Shown here: positions 18,310 through 27,792 of the stretch, piece by piece
How the letters are laid out: every line of letters starts with the position of its first letter
Numbering within the stretch: the first letter of the stretch is position 1
DNA from: Marivita sp. GX14005
Lineage (GTDB): Bacteria > Pseudomonadota > Alphaproteobacteria > Rhodobacterales > Rhodobacteraceae
DNA length: 64,000 nt
Direction of reading: 5' to 3'
Assembly: GCF_023370775.1 (NCBI RefSeq)
Contig: NZ_JAMCCQ010000001.1
Coordinates: 248,001 to 312,000, forward strand
The notes under the pieces: model-generated
What the model saw: only the letters and a program-made list of their open reading frames with translations
Database searches by the model: none
Told to the model about the DNA's origin: nothing
Translations under genes and position numbers: made by a program

Positions 18310-19518
18310 CTAGAGAAAACTTCGTCCCGGCCCCTGCGCCGGTATGCCCAGATGCGCGGCAACGCTGGCGCCGACATCCACAAAGCCGACGGGTCCGATC
18401 TCGCCCTGCCCCGCGCCGGCGATCAGCACCGGCACCCGTTCGCGGGTGTGATCCGATCCGGTCCAGGTCGGGTCGTTGCCATGATCGGCGGTGATGAGCA
18501 ACAGGTCAGTGTCCCGAAGCGTCGGAAGCAGCTTGCCGATTTCGCCATCGAACCATTCGAGCGCGCGAGCGTATCCCGACACGTCGCGGCGATGCCCATA
18601 GAGGCTGTCGAACTCGACGAAATTGGCAAAGACCAGCGCGCCGTCCGGCGCGGTTTCGATCTGTGCCGCCAGATGCTCCATCAGCACCGCATCGCTGCCC
18701 TTGTGAACCTCGTCGATGCCCGACATGGAGAAGATATCGCCGATCTTGCCGATCGCGATCACCCTTTGCCCGGCATCCTGAACCCAGTTGGTCAGCACCG
18801 GCTCGGGCGGGGCGATGGCGAAATCGCGGCGGTTCGTCGTGCGTTCGAACGCGCCTTCGGTGCCCACGAAAGGCCGCGCGATCACCCGCCCGATGCGGCG
18901 CTCGTGAACCATCGGGGCAAGATCCTCGCAAAGCCGAATCAGGCGCTCCAGCCCGAACGCCTCTTCATGAGCGGCGATCTGCACCACGCTGTCGGCGGAG
19001 GTGTAGCAGATCGGTTTTCCCGTGCGCAGATGCTCGGCGCCGAACTCCTCGATGACCTTGACCCCGTTGCTGTGGCAATCGCCAAGAACGCCATCGGTGC
19101 CGGCAAGCTCGCAAATCCGCGCGGTGATATCGGGCGGAAACGCCGGCTGCGTGTCGGGTAGATAGGTCCAGTCCCAGGGCACCGGCAGACCGGCAAGCTC
19201 CCAATGGCCCGAGGGCGTGTCCTTCCCGCGTGATACCTCCGTGGCGGCCGCCCAGCAGCCTGTCGGCACAACATCGAGGCCCGGCGCAGTTTGCCCGCAG
19301 GCCAATGTTAGCGCGGGGCCAAGGCCCAGCGCAGCCAGATTGGGAACGCGAAGCGGACCTGATCGGCGGTCCTCGGACTCCCCTCGCGCGCAGGCTTCGG
19401 CGATATGCAGCACGGTATTTGCCCCGGTATCGGGCGTGCTGTCGTTGAAGAACTCGCCCGCATCGGGTGCGCCCCCGATACCGACGGAATCCATCACGAT
19501 CAGAAAGGCACGGCTCAT
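18310..19518 (-). CDS. deoB: Phosphopentomutase
   Basis: Interconverts (deoxy)ribose 1-phosphate and 5-phosphate, taking the sugar phosphate released by nucleoside phosphorylases into central metabolism. The 402 residues show the alkaline-phosphatase-superfamily metal sites: MDSVGIGGAPDA at the start, the central DTPSGHWE motif bearing the phosphorylated Thr, and TADHGNDPTW near the C-terminus. ATG 19518 overlaps the deoA stop by four bases; a longer upstream reading is only out-of-frame deoA sequence. Between deoA and add in the same operon. Confidence 0.96.
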   Translation of the reverse strand: MSRAFLIVMDSVGIGGAPDAGEFFNDSTPDTGANTVLHIAEACARGESEDRRSGPLRVPNLAALGLGPALTLACGQTAPGLDVVPTGCWAAATEVSRGKDTPSGHWELAGLPVPWDWTYLPDTQPAFPPDITARICELAGTDGVLGDCHSNGVKVIEEFGAEHLRTGKPICYTSADSVVQIAAHEEAFGLERLIRLCEDLAPMVHERRIGRVIARPFVGTEGAFERTTNRRDFAIAPPEPVLTNWVQDAGQRVIAIGKIGDIFSMSGIDEVHKGSDAVLMEHLAAQIETAPDGALVFANFVEFDSLYGHRRDVSGYARALEWFDGEIGKLLPTLRDTDLLLITADHGNDPTWTGSDHTRERVPVLIAGAGQGEIGPVGFVDVGASVAAHLGIPAQGPGRSFL

Positions 19519-20804
19519 ATGACTGTCTCCAGTATCAGCTTGGTTGGCGGGGCATCTTCCCCGAAACGTATCGCGGCGAGCACGGCCTGTGCGGCGGCAT
19601 CGGCCTGTTCCTCGCGGGCCGCATGGATGCGCGCGAGCGGCTGGCCCTTTGCGATGCGGCTGCCCAGCGACACAACGTCGGAAAGACCCACGGCAGGATC
19701 GATCCTGTCGGTTTCCACCTGCCGGCCGCCACCCAAACCGACCACGGCAAGCCCGAGCGCCTCGCCGTCGATGGCGGTAACGGTGCCGGCTTGCGGCGCT
19801 ATCACCTCGCGGATCACCGGCGCTTCGGGCAGGAAACGCGCCCAGTTTTCGACGAATTGCACAGGCCCGCCCATCGCGGCGACCATGCGCCCGAACCGCT
19901 CCGCCGCCGCACCCGAGGAGATGGCCTTCCGCAGTATCATCTCGGCATCCTCGTAACCCGCGCTTTGCAACAGCGCCGTGCCCAGCGCGATGGTCAACTC
20001 GGCCAGCCGTCCTTCGGACTGGCCGCACATCACGCGCATCGCCTCGGCCACTTCGAGCGCGTTGCCGAGGCTGCTGGCCAGCGGCTGCGACATATCGGTG
20101 ATGAGCGCCGACGCCCGGCACCCCGCCGCCTTGGCCGTCTCCACCAGCGCGCCGCCCAGAGCGCGTGCCTTCTCAGGCGTCTTCATGAAGGCACCCGATC
20201 CGCATTTGACGTCGAGCACCAGCCCATCGAGCCCGGCGGCGAGTTTCTTGGACAGGATCGAGGCGGTGATGAGATCGAGGCTTTCGACAGTCGCCGTCAC
20301 ATCGCGGATCGCGTAGAGCCGTTTGTCGGCGGGCGCGATATCGGCCGTGGCACTGACGATGGCGCAGCCCGCCTCCGCGACGATCCGCCGGAACTGCGCC
20401 TCTCCGGGATCCGTGCGCAACCCGGGAATCGCCTCGAGCTTGTCGAGCGTGCCGCCGGTATGGCCTAGCCCCCGTCCCGAGATCATCGGGACATAGACGC
20501 CGCAGGCGGCGAGCGCGGGGGCCAGAACGAGGCTCACGCAATCGCCCACACCGCCCGTTGAATGCTTGTCCAGCACCGGCGCGCCAAGATCCCAGCGCAG
20601 CACCGCCCCGCTGTCGCGCATGGCGGTCGTCAAGGCGGCGCGCCCGGCATCGCCAAGCCCGTTGCAGCACACGCCCATCGCGAAAGCGCCGGCCTGCGCA
20701 TCGCTGACGCTGCCATCGGCGAGCCCGCGCGCGAACCAGGCCAGAGCCTCGGCGTCCGGCGCTTCCCCCCGGCGCAGCGCGGCAATGACGCTGCGTGCAT
20801 CCAT
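19515..20804 (-). CDS. deoA: Thymidine phosphorylase
   Basis: Phosphorolysis of thymidine or deoxyuridine to base and deoxyribose 1-phosphate. The 429 residues are close to the family length. LDKHSTGGVGDCVSLVLAPALAACG is the phosphate-binding signature, SGRGLGHTGGTLDKLEAIPG the hinge, and DVKCGSGAFMKTPEKA a further conserved block; the C-terminal barrel-sandwich domain is present. ATG 20804 shares one base with the cdd stop (TGATG), and its own stop overlaps deoB. The frame continues open upstream of 20804, but this is cdd in another frame. Confidence 0.95.
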   Translation of the reverse strand: MDARSVIAALRRGEAPDAEALAWFARGLADGSVSDAQAGAFAMGVCCNGLGDAGRAALTTAMRDSGAVLRWDLGAPVLDKHSTGGVGDCVSLVLAPALAACGVYVPMISGRGLGHTGGTLDKLEAIPGLRTDPGEAQFRRIVAEAGCAIVSATADIAPADKRLYAIRDVTATVESLDLITASILSKKLAAGLDGLVLDVKCGSGAFMKTPEKARALGGALVETAKAAGCRASALITDMSQPLASSLGNALEVAEAMRVMCGQSEGRLAELTIALGTALLQSAGYEDAEMILRKAISSGAAAERFGRMVAAMGGPVQFVENWARFLPEAPVIREVIAPQAGTVTAIDGEALGLAVVGLGGGRQVETDRIDPAVGLSDVVSLGSRIAKGQPLARIHAAREEQADAAAQAVLAAIRFGEDAPPTKLILETVI

Positions 20805-21229
20805 CACGCGCGATCCATGTGGCCCGGGCCGAACGCGCCGGGCAAGAGATTGCCTACGGTCGTCCGCCGCTCCGTGCCCTGCGTGGTCGCAAGCGTGACC
20901 GGCACATCGGCACCGGCGAACTCGGCGAGCTTCTGGCGGCATCCGCCGCAGGGCGGCACCGGATCGGGACTGTCTGCGATCACATAGACCTCCACGATCT
21001 CGCGCTCGCCCGCCGCCACCATCGCGGCGATGGCCCCGGCCTCGGCACAGGTGCCTTCGGGATAGGCGACATTCTCGACATTGCACCCGGTAAAGATATG
21101 GCCATCCGGTGTGCGCAAGGCCGCCCCGACCCTGAAATTCGAATAGGGCGCATGCGCGTTTTCCCTGACGCTGAGCGCCTTTTGCCTCAATTCCATCCAT
21201 GCCCCCGGCAGCTGCGTTGCGGATGCCAT
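20804..21229 (-). CDS. cdd: Cytidine deaminase
   Basis: Zinc enzyme that turns cytidine or deoxycytidine into uridine or deoxyuridine. At 141 residues it is the small homotetrameric type. GCNVENVAYPEGTCAEAGAI carries the first Cys ligand and the catalytic Glu, and PPCGGCRQKLAEF the other two Cys ligands. Substrate contacts AHAPYSNFRVGAAL are intact. ATG 21229 has no good ribosome-binding site; an internal ATG at 21196, preceded by a G-rich run, is an alternative. First gene of the salvage operon, whose promoter should lie in 21230-21316. Confidence 0.94.
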   Translation of the reverse strand: MASATQLPGAWMELRQKALSVRENAHAPYSNFRVGAALRTPDGHIFTGCNVENVAYPEGTCAEAGAIAAMVAAGEREIVEVYVIADSPDPVPPCGGCRQKLAEFAGADVPVTLATTQGTERRTTVGNLLPGAFGPGHMDRA

Positions 21230-21316
21230 GATTGCGAGCGCGCGCCCGCGATTGCAAGGGCCGGGGGGAACCGCGCATCGGAACGTCGCGTTGACTTGTC
21301 AGAAAGGAGACCGACC

Positions 21317-21508
21317 ATGCCCATGCAGAACAGCCTCGCGCTCGACCCTTCCGTCGGGCTTGGCCCCGATCCCGAAGAGGAAATGACCGAGAAGCAGGCG
21401 GTCAAGCTACGCGAACTCACTTCCCGAGCCGGAGAAGCCTTCGACGGTAGCCTGACGCGCCGTCAGGCTGAGCGCCGCATCGCGCATCTGGAGGAATATC
21501 TCAGCTAG
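21317..21508 (+). CDS. Small DUF3072-like protein
   Basis: A 63-residue protein. EEEMTEKQAVKLRELTSRAGEAFDGSLTRRQAERRIAHLEEYL resembles the DUF3072 family, in which a short helix-turn-helix-like pair of helices follows a 'T.KQ...L..L....G..FD..LT...A...I' pattern. The N-terminal 20 residues are variable. A good AAAGGAGA ribosome-binding site precedes ATG 21317. No function is known. It stands alone between the divergent cdd operon and maeB. Confidence 0.8.
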   Translation: MPMQNSLALDPSVGLGPDPEEEMTEKQAVKLRELTSRAGEAFDGSLTRRQAERRIAHLEEYLS

Positions 21509-21572
21509 GCGCGGCCTTTTCCTCCTGCAAAAATGCGGCTACCCCTGAGGCATAGCTTTCGGGGGAGACAGC

Positions 21573-23852
21573 ATGTCCGACAACAATAACGAGACGCTGC
21601 GTCAGGCGGCGCTTTTCTATCACGAGCATCCGAAACCGGGCAAACTCGAGATCCGTGCCACCAAACCGATGGCGAACGGACGCGATCTGGCGCGCGCCTA
21701 TTCACCCGGCGTGGCCGAGGCCTGTATCGAGATCCAGTCCGATGAAACGGCAGCTTCGCGCTATACCGCGAAGGGCAATCTGGTCGCCGTCGTCAGCAAC
21801 GGCACCGCCGTACTTGGCCTCGGAAATATCGGTGCGCTGGCGTCCAAGCCGGTGATGGAAGGCAAGGCGGTCCTTTTCAAGAAATTCGCCAATATCGATT
21901 GTTTCGATATCGAAGTGAACCAACCCGATCCCGAAAAGCTGGCCGAAATCGTGTGCGCGCTGGAGCCCACCTTCGGGGCGGTCAACCTTGAAGACATCAA
22001 GGCGCCCGATTGTTTTATCGTCGAAAAGATCTGCCGCGAACGGATGAATATTCCGGTCTTCCACGATGACCAGCACGGCACCGCCATCGTCGTCGGCGCG
22101 GCGGCGACCAACGCGCTTCACGTCGCGGGCAAATCGTTCGAGGATATCAAGATCGTCTCCACGGGCGGCGGCGCGGCGGGGATCGCTTGCCTCAACATGC
22201 TCGTCAAGCTCGGCGTGCGGCGTTCGAACATCTGGCTGTGCGACATTCACGGGCTGGTTTATGAAGGCCGGACCGAGGATATGAACCCCCAGAAAGCGGC
22301 CTTTGCCCAGACAAGCGATCTGCGCACGCTGGACGAGGTGATCGACGGCGCCGATCTGTTTCTCGGTCTCAGCGGGCCGAAGGTTCTCAAGCCGGACATG
22401 GTAGCGCGCATGGCGACGCGTCCGATTATTTTCGCGCTGGCCAATCCCAACCCCGAAATCCTTCCCGATGAGGTCACGGCAGTGGCCCCGGACGCAATCA
22501 TGGCCACCGGGCGCAGCGATTATCCAAATCAGGTCAACAACGTGCTGTGTTTCCCGTTCATCTTTCGCGGGGCGCTCGATGTGGGCGCAACGGAAATCAA
22601 CGACGCGATGCAGATCGCCTGCGTCGAGGGGATCGCCAAGCTCGCGCGCGCAACAACCAGCGCGGAAGCGGCGGCGGCCTACCAGGGCGAGCAACTCACC
22701 TTCGGCCCGGATTACCTGATCCCCAAACCGTTCGATCCGCGACTGTCGGGCGTCGTCTCGACCGCTGTGGCGAAGGCGGCGATGGAGTCGGGCGTCGCGC
22801 AGCGCCCGCTTGCCGATATCAAGGCCTACAAGGATAAGCTGGATGCGAGCGTCTATAAATCCGCCTTGCTCATGCGCCCGGTTTTCGAGGCGGCGGCCAC
22901 CGCCGCACGGCGCATCGTTTTTGCCGAGGGCGAGGACGAGCGCGTGCTGCGCGCGGCGCAGGCGATCCTCGAGGAAACCACCGAAACGCCGATCCTGATC
23001 GGCCGGCCGGAGGTGATTGCCACACGCTGCGAAAGGCTCGGGCTGGAGATCCGCCCGGACCGCGATTTCACCATCGTGAACCCGGAAAACGACCCGCGCT
23101 ACCGCGACTATTGGGAGACCTATCACCGCATCATGGCACGGCGCGGCGTCACGCCCGATCTGGCCCGTGCGATCATGCGCACCAACACCACCGCCATCGG
23201 CGCGGTAATGGTCTATCGCGATGAAGCCGACAGCCTGATCTGCGGCACGTTTGGCGAATATCGCTGGCATCTGAACTATATCGAACAGGTTCTCGGCTCC
23301 GACAGCCTCAGCGCACATGGCGCGCTCAGCCTGATCATCCTTGAAGACGGCCCGCTCTTCGTCGCCGATACGCATGTGCGCTCGCTGCCCACCCCGGAAG
23401 AACTGGCGCAAACTGCGATCGGCGCCGCGCGCCATGTGCGCCGCTTCGGGTTGGCGCCCAACATTGCCTTCTGCTCGCAATCGCAATTCGGCAATCAGGC
23501 CGAAGGCTCCGGCAAGCGGCTGCGCGAGGCGATGCGGCTTCTGGATCAGGCGCCGCGCGATTTCTGCTATGAGGGCGAAATGAATGTCGATGCTGCGTTC
23601 GACCCGGAATTGCGCGAGCGGCTTTTCCCCGGCAACCGGATGCAAGGCAGCGCCAATGTGCTGATATTCGGCCATGCAGACGCGGCCTCCGCGGCGCGGA
23701 ACATCCTCAAATCCAAGGCTGGCGGGCTGGAGGTGGGGCCGATCCTCATGGGCATGGGCAACCGCGCGCATGTCGTTACACCGGGTATCACACCGCGCGG
23801 GCTGCTCAACATGGCGGCGATTGCCGGCACGCCGGTAGCGAAATACGGCTAG
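21573..23852 (+). CDS. maeB: NADP-dependent malic enzyme with C-terminal phosphotransacetylase-like domain
   Basis: Oxidative decarboxylation of L-malate to pyruvate with NADP+, supplying NADPH and pyruvate during growth on C4 acids or fatty acids. The 759 residues form the hybrid MaeB/Tme type. The malic domain (about 1-160) has [12 protein letters not shown] and [26 protein letters not shown]. The NAD(P) domain has [15 protein letters not shown]. The phosphate acetyltransferase-like domain (about 430-759) includes [20 protein letters not shown]; in this family it is regulatory, binding acetyl-CoA rather than catalysing. Its TAG stop overlaps the stop of the convergent photolyase gene by three of its bases. 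Confidence 0.96.
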   Translation: MSDNNNETLRQAALFYHEHPKPGKLEIRATKPMANGRDLARAYSPGVAEACIEIQSDETAASRYTAKGNLVAVVSNGTAVLGLGNIGALASKPVMEGKAVLFKKFANIDCFDIEVNQPDPEKLAEIVCALEPTFGAVNLEDIKAPDCFIVEKICRERMNIPVFHDDQHGTAIVVGAAATNALHVAGKSFEDIKIVSTGGGAAGIACLNMLVKLGVRRSNIWLCDIHGLVYEGRTEDMNPQKAAFAQTSDLRTLDEVIDGADLFLGLSGPKVLKPDMVARMATRPIIFALANPNPEILPDEVTAVAPDAIMATGRSDYPNQVNNVLCFPFIFRGALDVGATEINDAMQIACVEGIAKLARATTSAEAAAAYQGEQLTFGPDYLIPKPFDPRLSGVVSTAVAKAAMESGVAQRPLADIKAYKDKLDASVYKSALLMRPVFEAAATAARRIVFAEGEDERVLRAAQAILEETTETPILIGRPEVIATRCERLGLEIRPDRDFTIVNPENDPRYRDYWETYHRIMARRGVTPDLARAIMRTNTTAIGAVMVYRDEADSLICGTFGEYRWHLNYIEQVLGSDSLSAHGALSLIILEDGPLFVADTHVRSLPTPEELAQTAIGAARHVRRFGLAPNIAFCSQSQFGNQAEGSGKRLREAMRLLDQAPRDFCYEGEMNVDAAFDPELRERLFPGNRMQGSANVLIFGHADAASAARNILKSKAGGLEVGPILMGMGNRAHVVTPGITPRGLLNMAAIAGTPVAKYG

Positions 23853-25372
23853 ACCTTTTCGCGGCCTAGCTTTTCCAGAAAAGCCTGCGCTTCGGTAAGG
23901 ACCGTTTCCTTGCGGTCCGCATCCATCCGGTCCCAGTTGGCATAGATGCGGCTCATGCGGTTGTTGCCCTCGAACCTTTGCCGATGGCGGTCCAGGAAAT
24001 GCCAGTAGAGCAGATTGAAGGGACACGCATCCGGCCCCGTCTTGTCTTGCACCCGGTAGCGGCAAGATTTGCAGTAATCCGACATCCGGTTGATATACGC
24101 CCCCGAGGAGACATAGGGCTTGGACGCGATGATCCCGCCATCGGCGAACTGGCTCATGCCAATCGTGTTGGGTGCCTCGACCCATTCATAGGCGTCGATA
24201 TAGACGCGCAGATACCAGTCATGCACCTCGGCTGGGTTCACCCCGGCGAGCAGAGCGAAATTGCCCGTCACCATGAGGCGCTGGATATGATGGGCATAGG
24301 CTTCTTCGGCCGTCTGGGTGATCGCCTTCGAGAGGCAGTTCATCTCCGTCTCGCCGGTCCAGTAGAAATCGGGCAGCGCGCGCTGGTGGTTCAGCGCGTT
24401 GCGGCGCGGATAATCCGGGCCTTCGCGGAAATAGATGCCACGGACATATTCGCGCCAACCGAGGATCTGGCGAATGAACCCCTCGACCGCGTTCAGCGGT
24501 GCGTGGCCGTCGTAATAGGCATCCTCCGCCGCGCGGCAGACCTCAAGCGGATCCAGCAGCCCGACATTCAGATAGGGTGACACCAGCGCGTGATAGAGGA
24601 AGCGATTATCGTTCAGCATCGCGTCCTGATAATCGCCGAAACGCGGCAGCGCGTAGATGATGAAATGCGAGAGCGCGCGCCGGGCCTGCCCCTGATCGGT
24701 GCCAAAGGAAAACGGGCGAAGCGCGCCGAAACTGTTGCCGAACCGCGCTTCAACCAGGTTGAGAACATCCTCCACCGTGTCATCCGGCGTGAATTGCATC
24801 GGGCCGCTGAAAGCGATGTCTTTCGGAGCGGGCTTACGGTTCTCGGCATCGTAATTCCACTTGCCCCCCTCGGGTTCGTCCCCATCCATGAGGATACCCG
24901 TCTTGCGCCGCATCTCGCGGTAGAAATACTCCATCCGAAGCGCCTTGCGTCCCTCGGCCCAGCGGTCGAATTCCGCCTGCGTGCTGATGAACCGCGTATC
25001 GGGTTTCATCGCCAGCCGCAGCGGCATATCCTCAAGGGCTGCGATCAGGCGCCATTCGCCCGGCTGGGTGGCGATCACCTCGGTTGCGCCAATCTCCTCG
25101 GCACGGCGCAGCAGCTCGCCCGGAATTGAGCCCGCGTTGCCCTCATCGTCGAGCCGCGTATAGCGAACATCCCATCCATCCCCGCGCAGCCGCGCCGCGA
25201 ATTTGCGCATCGCGGCGAAGATAAAGGCGATTTTCTTGGGGTGATGCTGCACATAGGTGGTCTCGTCCGAAACCTCGGCCATGACGATCACATCGCTGGC
25301 CTTCTCGGCCTCCCGCAGTGCGGAGAGCGTATCGCTCAGCTGATCGCCGAGGACCAGAACGAGCCGGCTCAC
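23849..25372 (-). CDS. Iron-sulfur bacterial cryptochrome/(6-4) photolyase
   Basis: FeS-BCP family photolyase of 507 residues, the group of Agrobacterium PhrB and Rhodobacter CryB, which repairs (6-4) photoproducts by light-driven electron transfer from FAD. The four cysteines of the [4Fe-4S] cluster are present at about 346, 434, 437 and 450 (TEMNCLSK, DYCKSCRYR, DACPFNLLYW). Their spacing of 88, 3 and 13 equals that of PhrB. The N-terminal domain starts RLVLVLGDQLS. GTG 25372 is preferred: it overlaps the SDR stop (GTGA) and starts the first beta strand. Coupled to the SDR gene upstream. Confidence 0.94.
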   Translation of the reverse strand: MSRLVLVLGDQLSDTLSALREAEKASDVIVMAEVSDETTYVQHHPKKIAFIFAAMRKFAARLRGDGWDVRYTRLDDEGNAGSIPGELLRRAEEIGATEVIATQPGEWRLIAALEDMPLRLAMKPDTRFISTQAEFDRWAEGRKALRMEYFYREMRRKTGILMDGDEPEGGKWNYDAENRKPAPKDIAFSGPMQFTPDDTVEDVLNLVEARFGNSFGALRPFSFGTDQGQARRALSHFIIYALPRFGDYQDAMLNDNRFLYHALVSPYLNVGLLDPLEVCRAAEDAYYDGHAPLNAVEGFIRQILGWREYVRGIYFREGPDYPRRNALNHQRALPDFYWTGETEMNCLSKAITQTAEEAYAHHIQRLMVTGNFALLAGVNPAEVHDWYLRVYIDAYEWVEAPNTIGMSQFADGGIIASKPYVSSGAYINRMSDYCKSCRYRVQDKTGPDACPFNLLYWHFLDRHRQRFEGNNRMSRIYANWDRMDADRKETVLTEAQAFLEKLGREKV

Positions 25373-26034
25373 CAGGGGATTTCCTTGCCCTGCCAATCGT
25401 AGAACCCGCCGCTTTGCGCCGGATCAAGCCCCTCGATCACGCGCAAGAGGTTCCCGGCGGCCTCCTCGGGTGGCACGGTCGGGTGCGAGTCGGCGTATTT
25501 CGCGGTGAACTCGGTCGCCACCGTGCCGGGATGCAGCGCGACGCAGATTAGATCCTTGTGCGTCCGGCCAAGCTCTATCGCCGCGCCGTGCAGCATCTGG
25601 TTGAGCGCCGCCTTCGCGGTGCGGTAACTGTACCAGCCGCCCAGCCCATTATCGCCGATGGACCCCACACGGGCCGAAAGTGCCGCAAAGACGGCCCTTC
25701 CCTTGCGCGGCAAAAGCGGGATTGCGTGTTTGAGCACCAGCGACGGGCCGACCGTGTTCAACAAAAACTGATCCGCCATCGCTTTAGCCGTAACCGATTT
25801 CAACGTCTTTTCTGGCTCGGCACCATCGATCACAAGCGCGCCCGTGGCTACGAAGATCAAATCGAACGGCCCGTCCAAAGCGCTCAGCGCGTCGCGGATG
25901 CTGGTCTCGTCGGTCACGTCCAGACCGTCTTCGCTGCGCGAAAGACCCGTCACCGCCACGCCGCGCGCCGAAAGCGCCGCTGCAACCGCGCTGCCGATAC
26001 CGCCGCTGGCGCCTATCACAAGTGCATTTTTCAT
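25369..26034 (-). CDS. Short-chain dehydrogenase/reductase
   Basis: A 221-residue classical-type SDR oxidoreductase. NALVIGASGGIGSAVA is the TGxxxGxG-like cofactor loop (here GASGGIG). The active-site Tyr and Lys are in WYSYRTAKAALNQM, and the C-terminal part has HPGTVATEFT. The protein resembles the CsgA/cell-adhesion-like SDRs often found next to photolyase genes in alphaproteobacteria. ATG 26034 begins at the first strand. Its stop overlaps the photolyase GTG, so the two are translationally coupled. The substrate is unknown; a link to pterin or antenna-cofactor metabolism would be speculative. Confidence 0.9.
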   Translation of the reverse strand: MKNALVIGASGGIGSAVAAALSARGVAVTGLSRSEDGLDVTDETSIRDALSALDGPFDLIFVATGALVIDGAEPEKTLKSVTAKAMADQFLLNTVGPSLVLKHAIPLLPRKGRAVFAALSARVGSIGDNGLGGWYSYRTAKAALNQMLHGAAIELGRTHKDLICVALHPGTVATEFTAKYADSHPTVPPEEAAGNLLRVIEGLDPAQSGGFYDWQGKEIPW

Positions 26035-26075
26035 GGCGCATTCAGCTAGGCCCGCCGCCCCGCCAGTCAACCGGA

Positions 26076-26450
26076 TCAGGCCAGACCGCGCCAGCGCAAG
26101 ACGGTGATGACGAGGATCGTCACCACAAGCAGATCGAACGCAACGCTGCCGAGAACGGACAGGATCTGACCTTTGCGGCGATCCTTGATGTCGATTCCGG
26201 CCAGATAGCTTCGCGCACGTTCGAACTCGGCTTGTGTCGCGCCCGGATCAGTGCGGGCGGCAAGGCGCGGGTTCTGCGCCATGGCGTCAGCCTCTGCGAT
26301 CCTGGCGATATCCGAACGCACCGAAGCGGGCAAACGCCGCCGCGACCGCGCCAGACGGCGCGAGAGCGGACCGCGCCGCTGGCCCAGCCGGTGCGCCATC
26401 AAGGCGCAAAGCTCTTCTGCCTGATCCGTGATCGCCATGCCCGTGTTCAT
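26076..26450 (-). CDS. Small C-terminally anchored membrane protein
   Basis: A 124-residue protein without a family I recognise. The N-terminal 95 residues are basic and helical (LGQRRGPLSRRLARSRRRLP), and a single hydrophobic helix near the C-terminus (ILSVLGSVAFDLLVVTILVITVL) probably anchors it in the inner membrane with the basic part in the cytoplasm. ATG 26450 is used; an ATG at 26438 is equally possible, and neither has a strong ribosome-binding site. It is divergent from the alpha/beta hydrolase gene with 64 bases between them, and upstream of the SDR-photolyase pair on the same strand. Confidence 0.65.
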   Translation of the reverse strand: MNTGMAITDQAEELCALMAHRLGQRRGPLSRRLARSRRRLPASVRSDIARIAEADAMAQNPRLAARTDPGATQAEFERARSYLAGIDIKDRRKGQILSVLGSVAFDLLVVTILVITVLRWRGLA

Positions 26451-26514
26451 AAGACAAGTGATACGTCGCCGCTCAGGCTTGCTCAAGCCGCCATCCGCGC
26501 AGTATGCAGGCACG

Positions 26515-27273
26515 ATGTTGAACATCCTTCCAAACCCCTCGGACGGGTCCGCCACGCCGCTTCTCATCGTGCACGGGCTTTACGGCTCGGGCCGCAACTG
26601 GGGCGTGATCGCCAAACGGCTTTCGGATCGTGGACGAACGGTCGCGGTGGATATGCGCAATCACGGCGACAGCTTCTGGGCCGAGAGCCATACTTATACC
26701 GACATGGCCGGCGATCTGGCAGAGGTAATCGAGGCCGAGGGCGCACCCATGGACGTGGTCGGGCATTCGATGGGCGGCAAGGCGGCGATGGTGCTCGCGC
26801 TGACGCGGCCCGATCTGGTGAATCGTTTGATCGTCGCCGATATCGCGCCGGTCGCATACACCCATTCGCAGATGCAATTCATCGAAGCGATGCGCGCCGT
26901 CGATCTGGCGCAGGTCGAAAAACGCTCGGACGCCGCCGCGCAGCTTGCCGCGTATGTCGAGGACACCACCCTGCAGGCGTTTTTCACCCAGTCGCTCGAT
27001 CTGAAAAACCGCCGCTGGAAACTCAACCTCGATGCGCTGGCCGATCAGATGCCGCATATCCTCGGCTTTCCCGAGATCGACGCGACGTTCGACAGGCGCG
27101 CTCTGTTCCTGTCAGGTGCGCAATCCGACTACGTCACGCATGCGCATCGCCCGGCGATCCGCGCCTTGTTCCCGAAAGCGCGTTTCGTGAAAATCCCCGG
27201 CGCCGGCCATTGGCTGCACGCCGAAAAGCCGCGCGAGTTCGAAGCCGCCGTCAGGGCGTTTCTCGATCAATAG
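26515..27273 (+). CDS. Alpha/beta hydrolase (YbfF-like esterase)
   Basis: A 252-residue alpha/beta hydrolase resembling the YbfF/ABHD11 esterases. The oxyanion region is LLIVHGLYGSGRNWG, the strand DMRNHGDSFW follows, and the nucleophile elbow is VVGHSMGGKAAM, with Ser. The catalytic Asp/His pair is expected in the region around LSGAQSDYVTHAHR and AGHWLHAEKP. ATG 26515 is chosen because the first strand starts soon after. Substrates are likely small acyl esters or acyl-CoA, from family knowledge only. It faces the lipoprotein gene, overlapping that gene's end by seven bases. Confidence 0.9.
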   Translation: MLNILPNPSDGSATPLLIVHGLYGSGRNWGVIAKRLSDRGRTVAVDMRNHGDSFWAESHTYTDMAGDLAEVIEAEGAPMDVVGHSMGGKAAMVLALTRPDLVNRLIVADIAPVAYTHSQMQFIEAMRAVDLAQVEKRSDAAAQLAAYVEDTTLQAFFTQSLDLKNRRWKLNLDALADQMPHILGFPEIDATFDRRALFLSGAQSDYVTHAHRPAIRALFPKARFVKIPGAGHWLHAEKPREFEAAVRAFLDQ

Positions 27274-27614
27274 CCCCGACAATAGCGTTCCGAACTGCCC
27301 GAGAACCGCTTGTAGCGATCCCAGAACGCGTCGTCGGAAGACGATTTCGACATCCAGACGTCATGTGCGCGCTGCGGATCGCGGAAGAACTTGGCCGATC
27401 TGCGCTGATCGCTGCCGGAAAGCGTTTGGTCGGCGACCCATTGTATACATCCGCACAGACGCGGATTGCGCGCTTTGCGATCGGATGCGTTACATGCGCG
27501 GCTGATCGGCCCGCTGGACAAACGCGTGACGACCCCGCTGTCGATCCGGTCGACGCGCCCGCCTCCGCAAGCCGCAAGCAGCGCCGCCATCATCAATGCT
27601 GCAAATATTCTCAT
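27267..27614 (-). CDS. Small predicted lipoprotein
   Basis: A 115-residue lipoprotein. The signal peptide has an [13 protein letters not shown] lipobox, so the Cys at about 16 is the lipidated residue. The mature part shows [41 protein letters not shown], with four cysteines probably forming disulfides, and [12 protein letters not shown] near the end. Homologues are widespread in Rhodobacterales, to my recollection sometimes labelled 'arginine transporter', a label the sequence does not support. ATG 27614 begins the signal peptide. Divergent from lepA across 178 bases. Confidence 0.8.
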   Translation of the reverse strand: MRIFAALMMAALLAACGGGRVDRIDSGVVTRLSSGPISRACNASDRKARNPRLCGCIQWVADQTLSGSDQRRSAKFFRDPQRAHDVWMSKSSSDDAFWDRYKRFSGSSERYCRGY

Positions 27615-27792
27615 GATTGCCTGCCCGGTTTCATCGCGCCCCGCGCGGATGGTCTTGCGCCACCCTACCCGCAAGGCTGCCCGGCTCAACCGTGCCTCAA
27701 ACGCTGAGATATTTCAAATCACCTTTTGCATAAGGAGCGGGCCGCCCTCGCGCCATCTTGACCGGAGGTTGAAACCGCATCATATCCGCCCC

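Noticed and set aside
19519-20121. Extended start for deoB
   Set aside because: It is the deoA gene read in another frame. The ATG at 19518 overlaps the deoA stop and begins the conserved metal motif.
21702-24185. Long minus-strand open frame over maeB
   Set aside because: It is antisense to MaeB and shows no recognisable domain; composition is that of a shadow frame.
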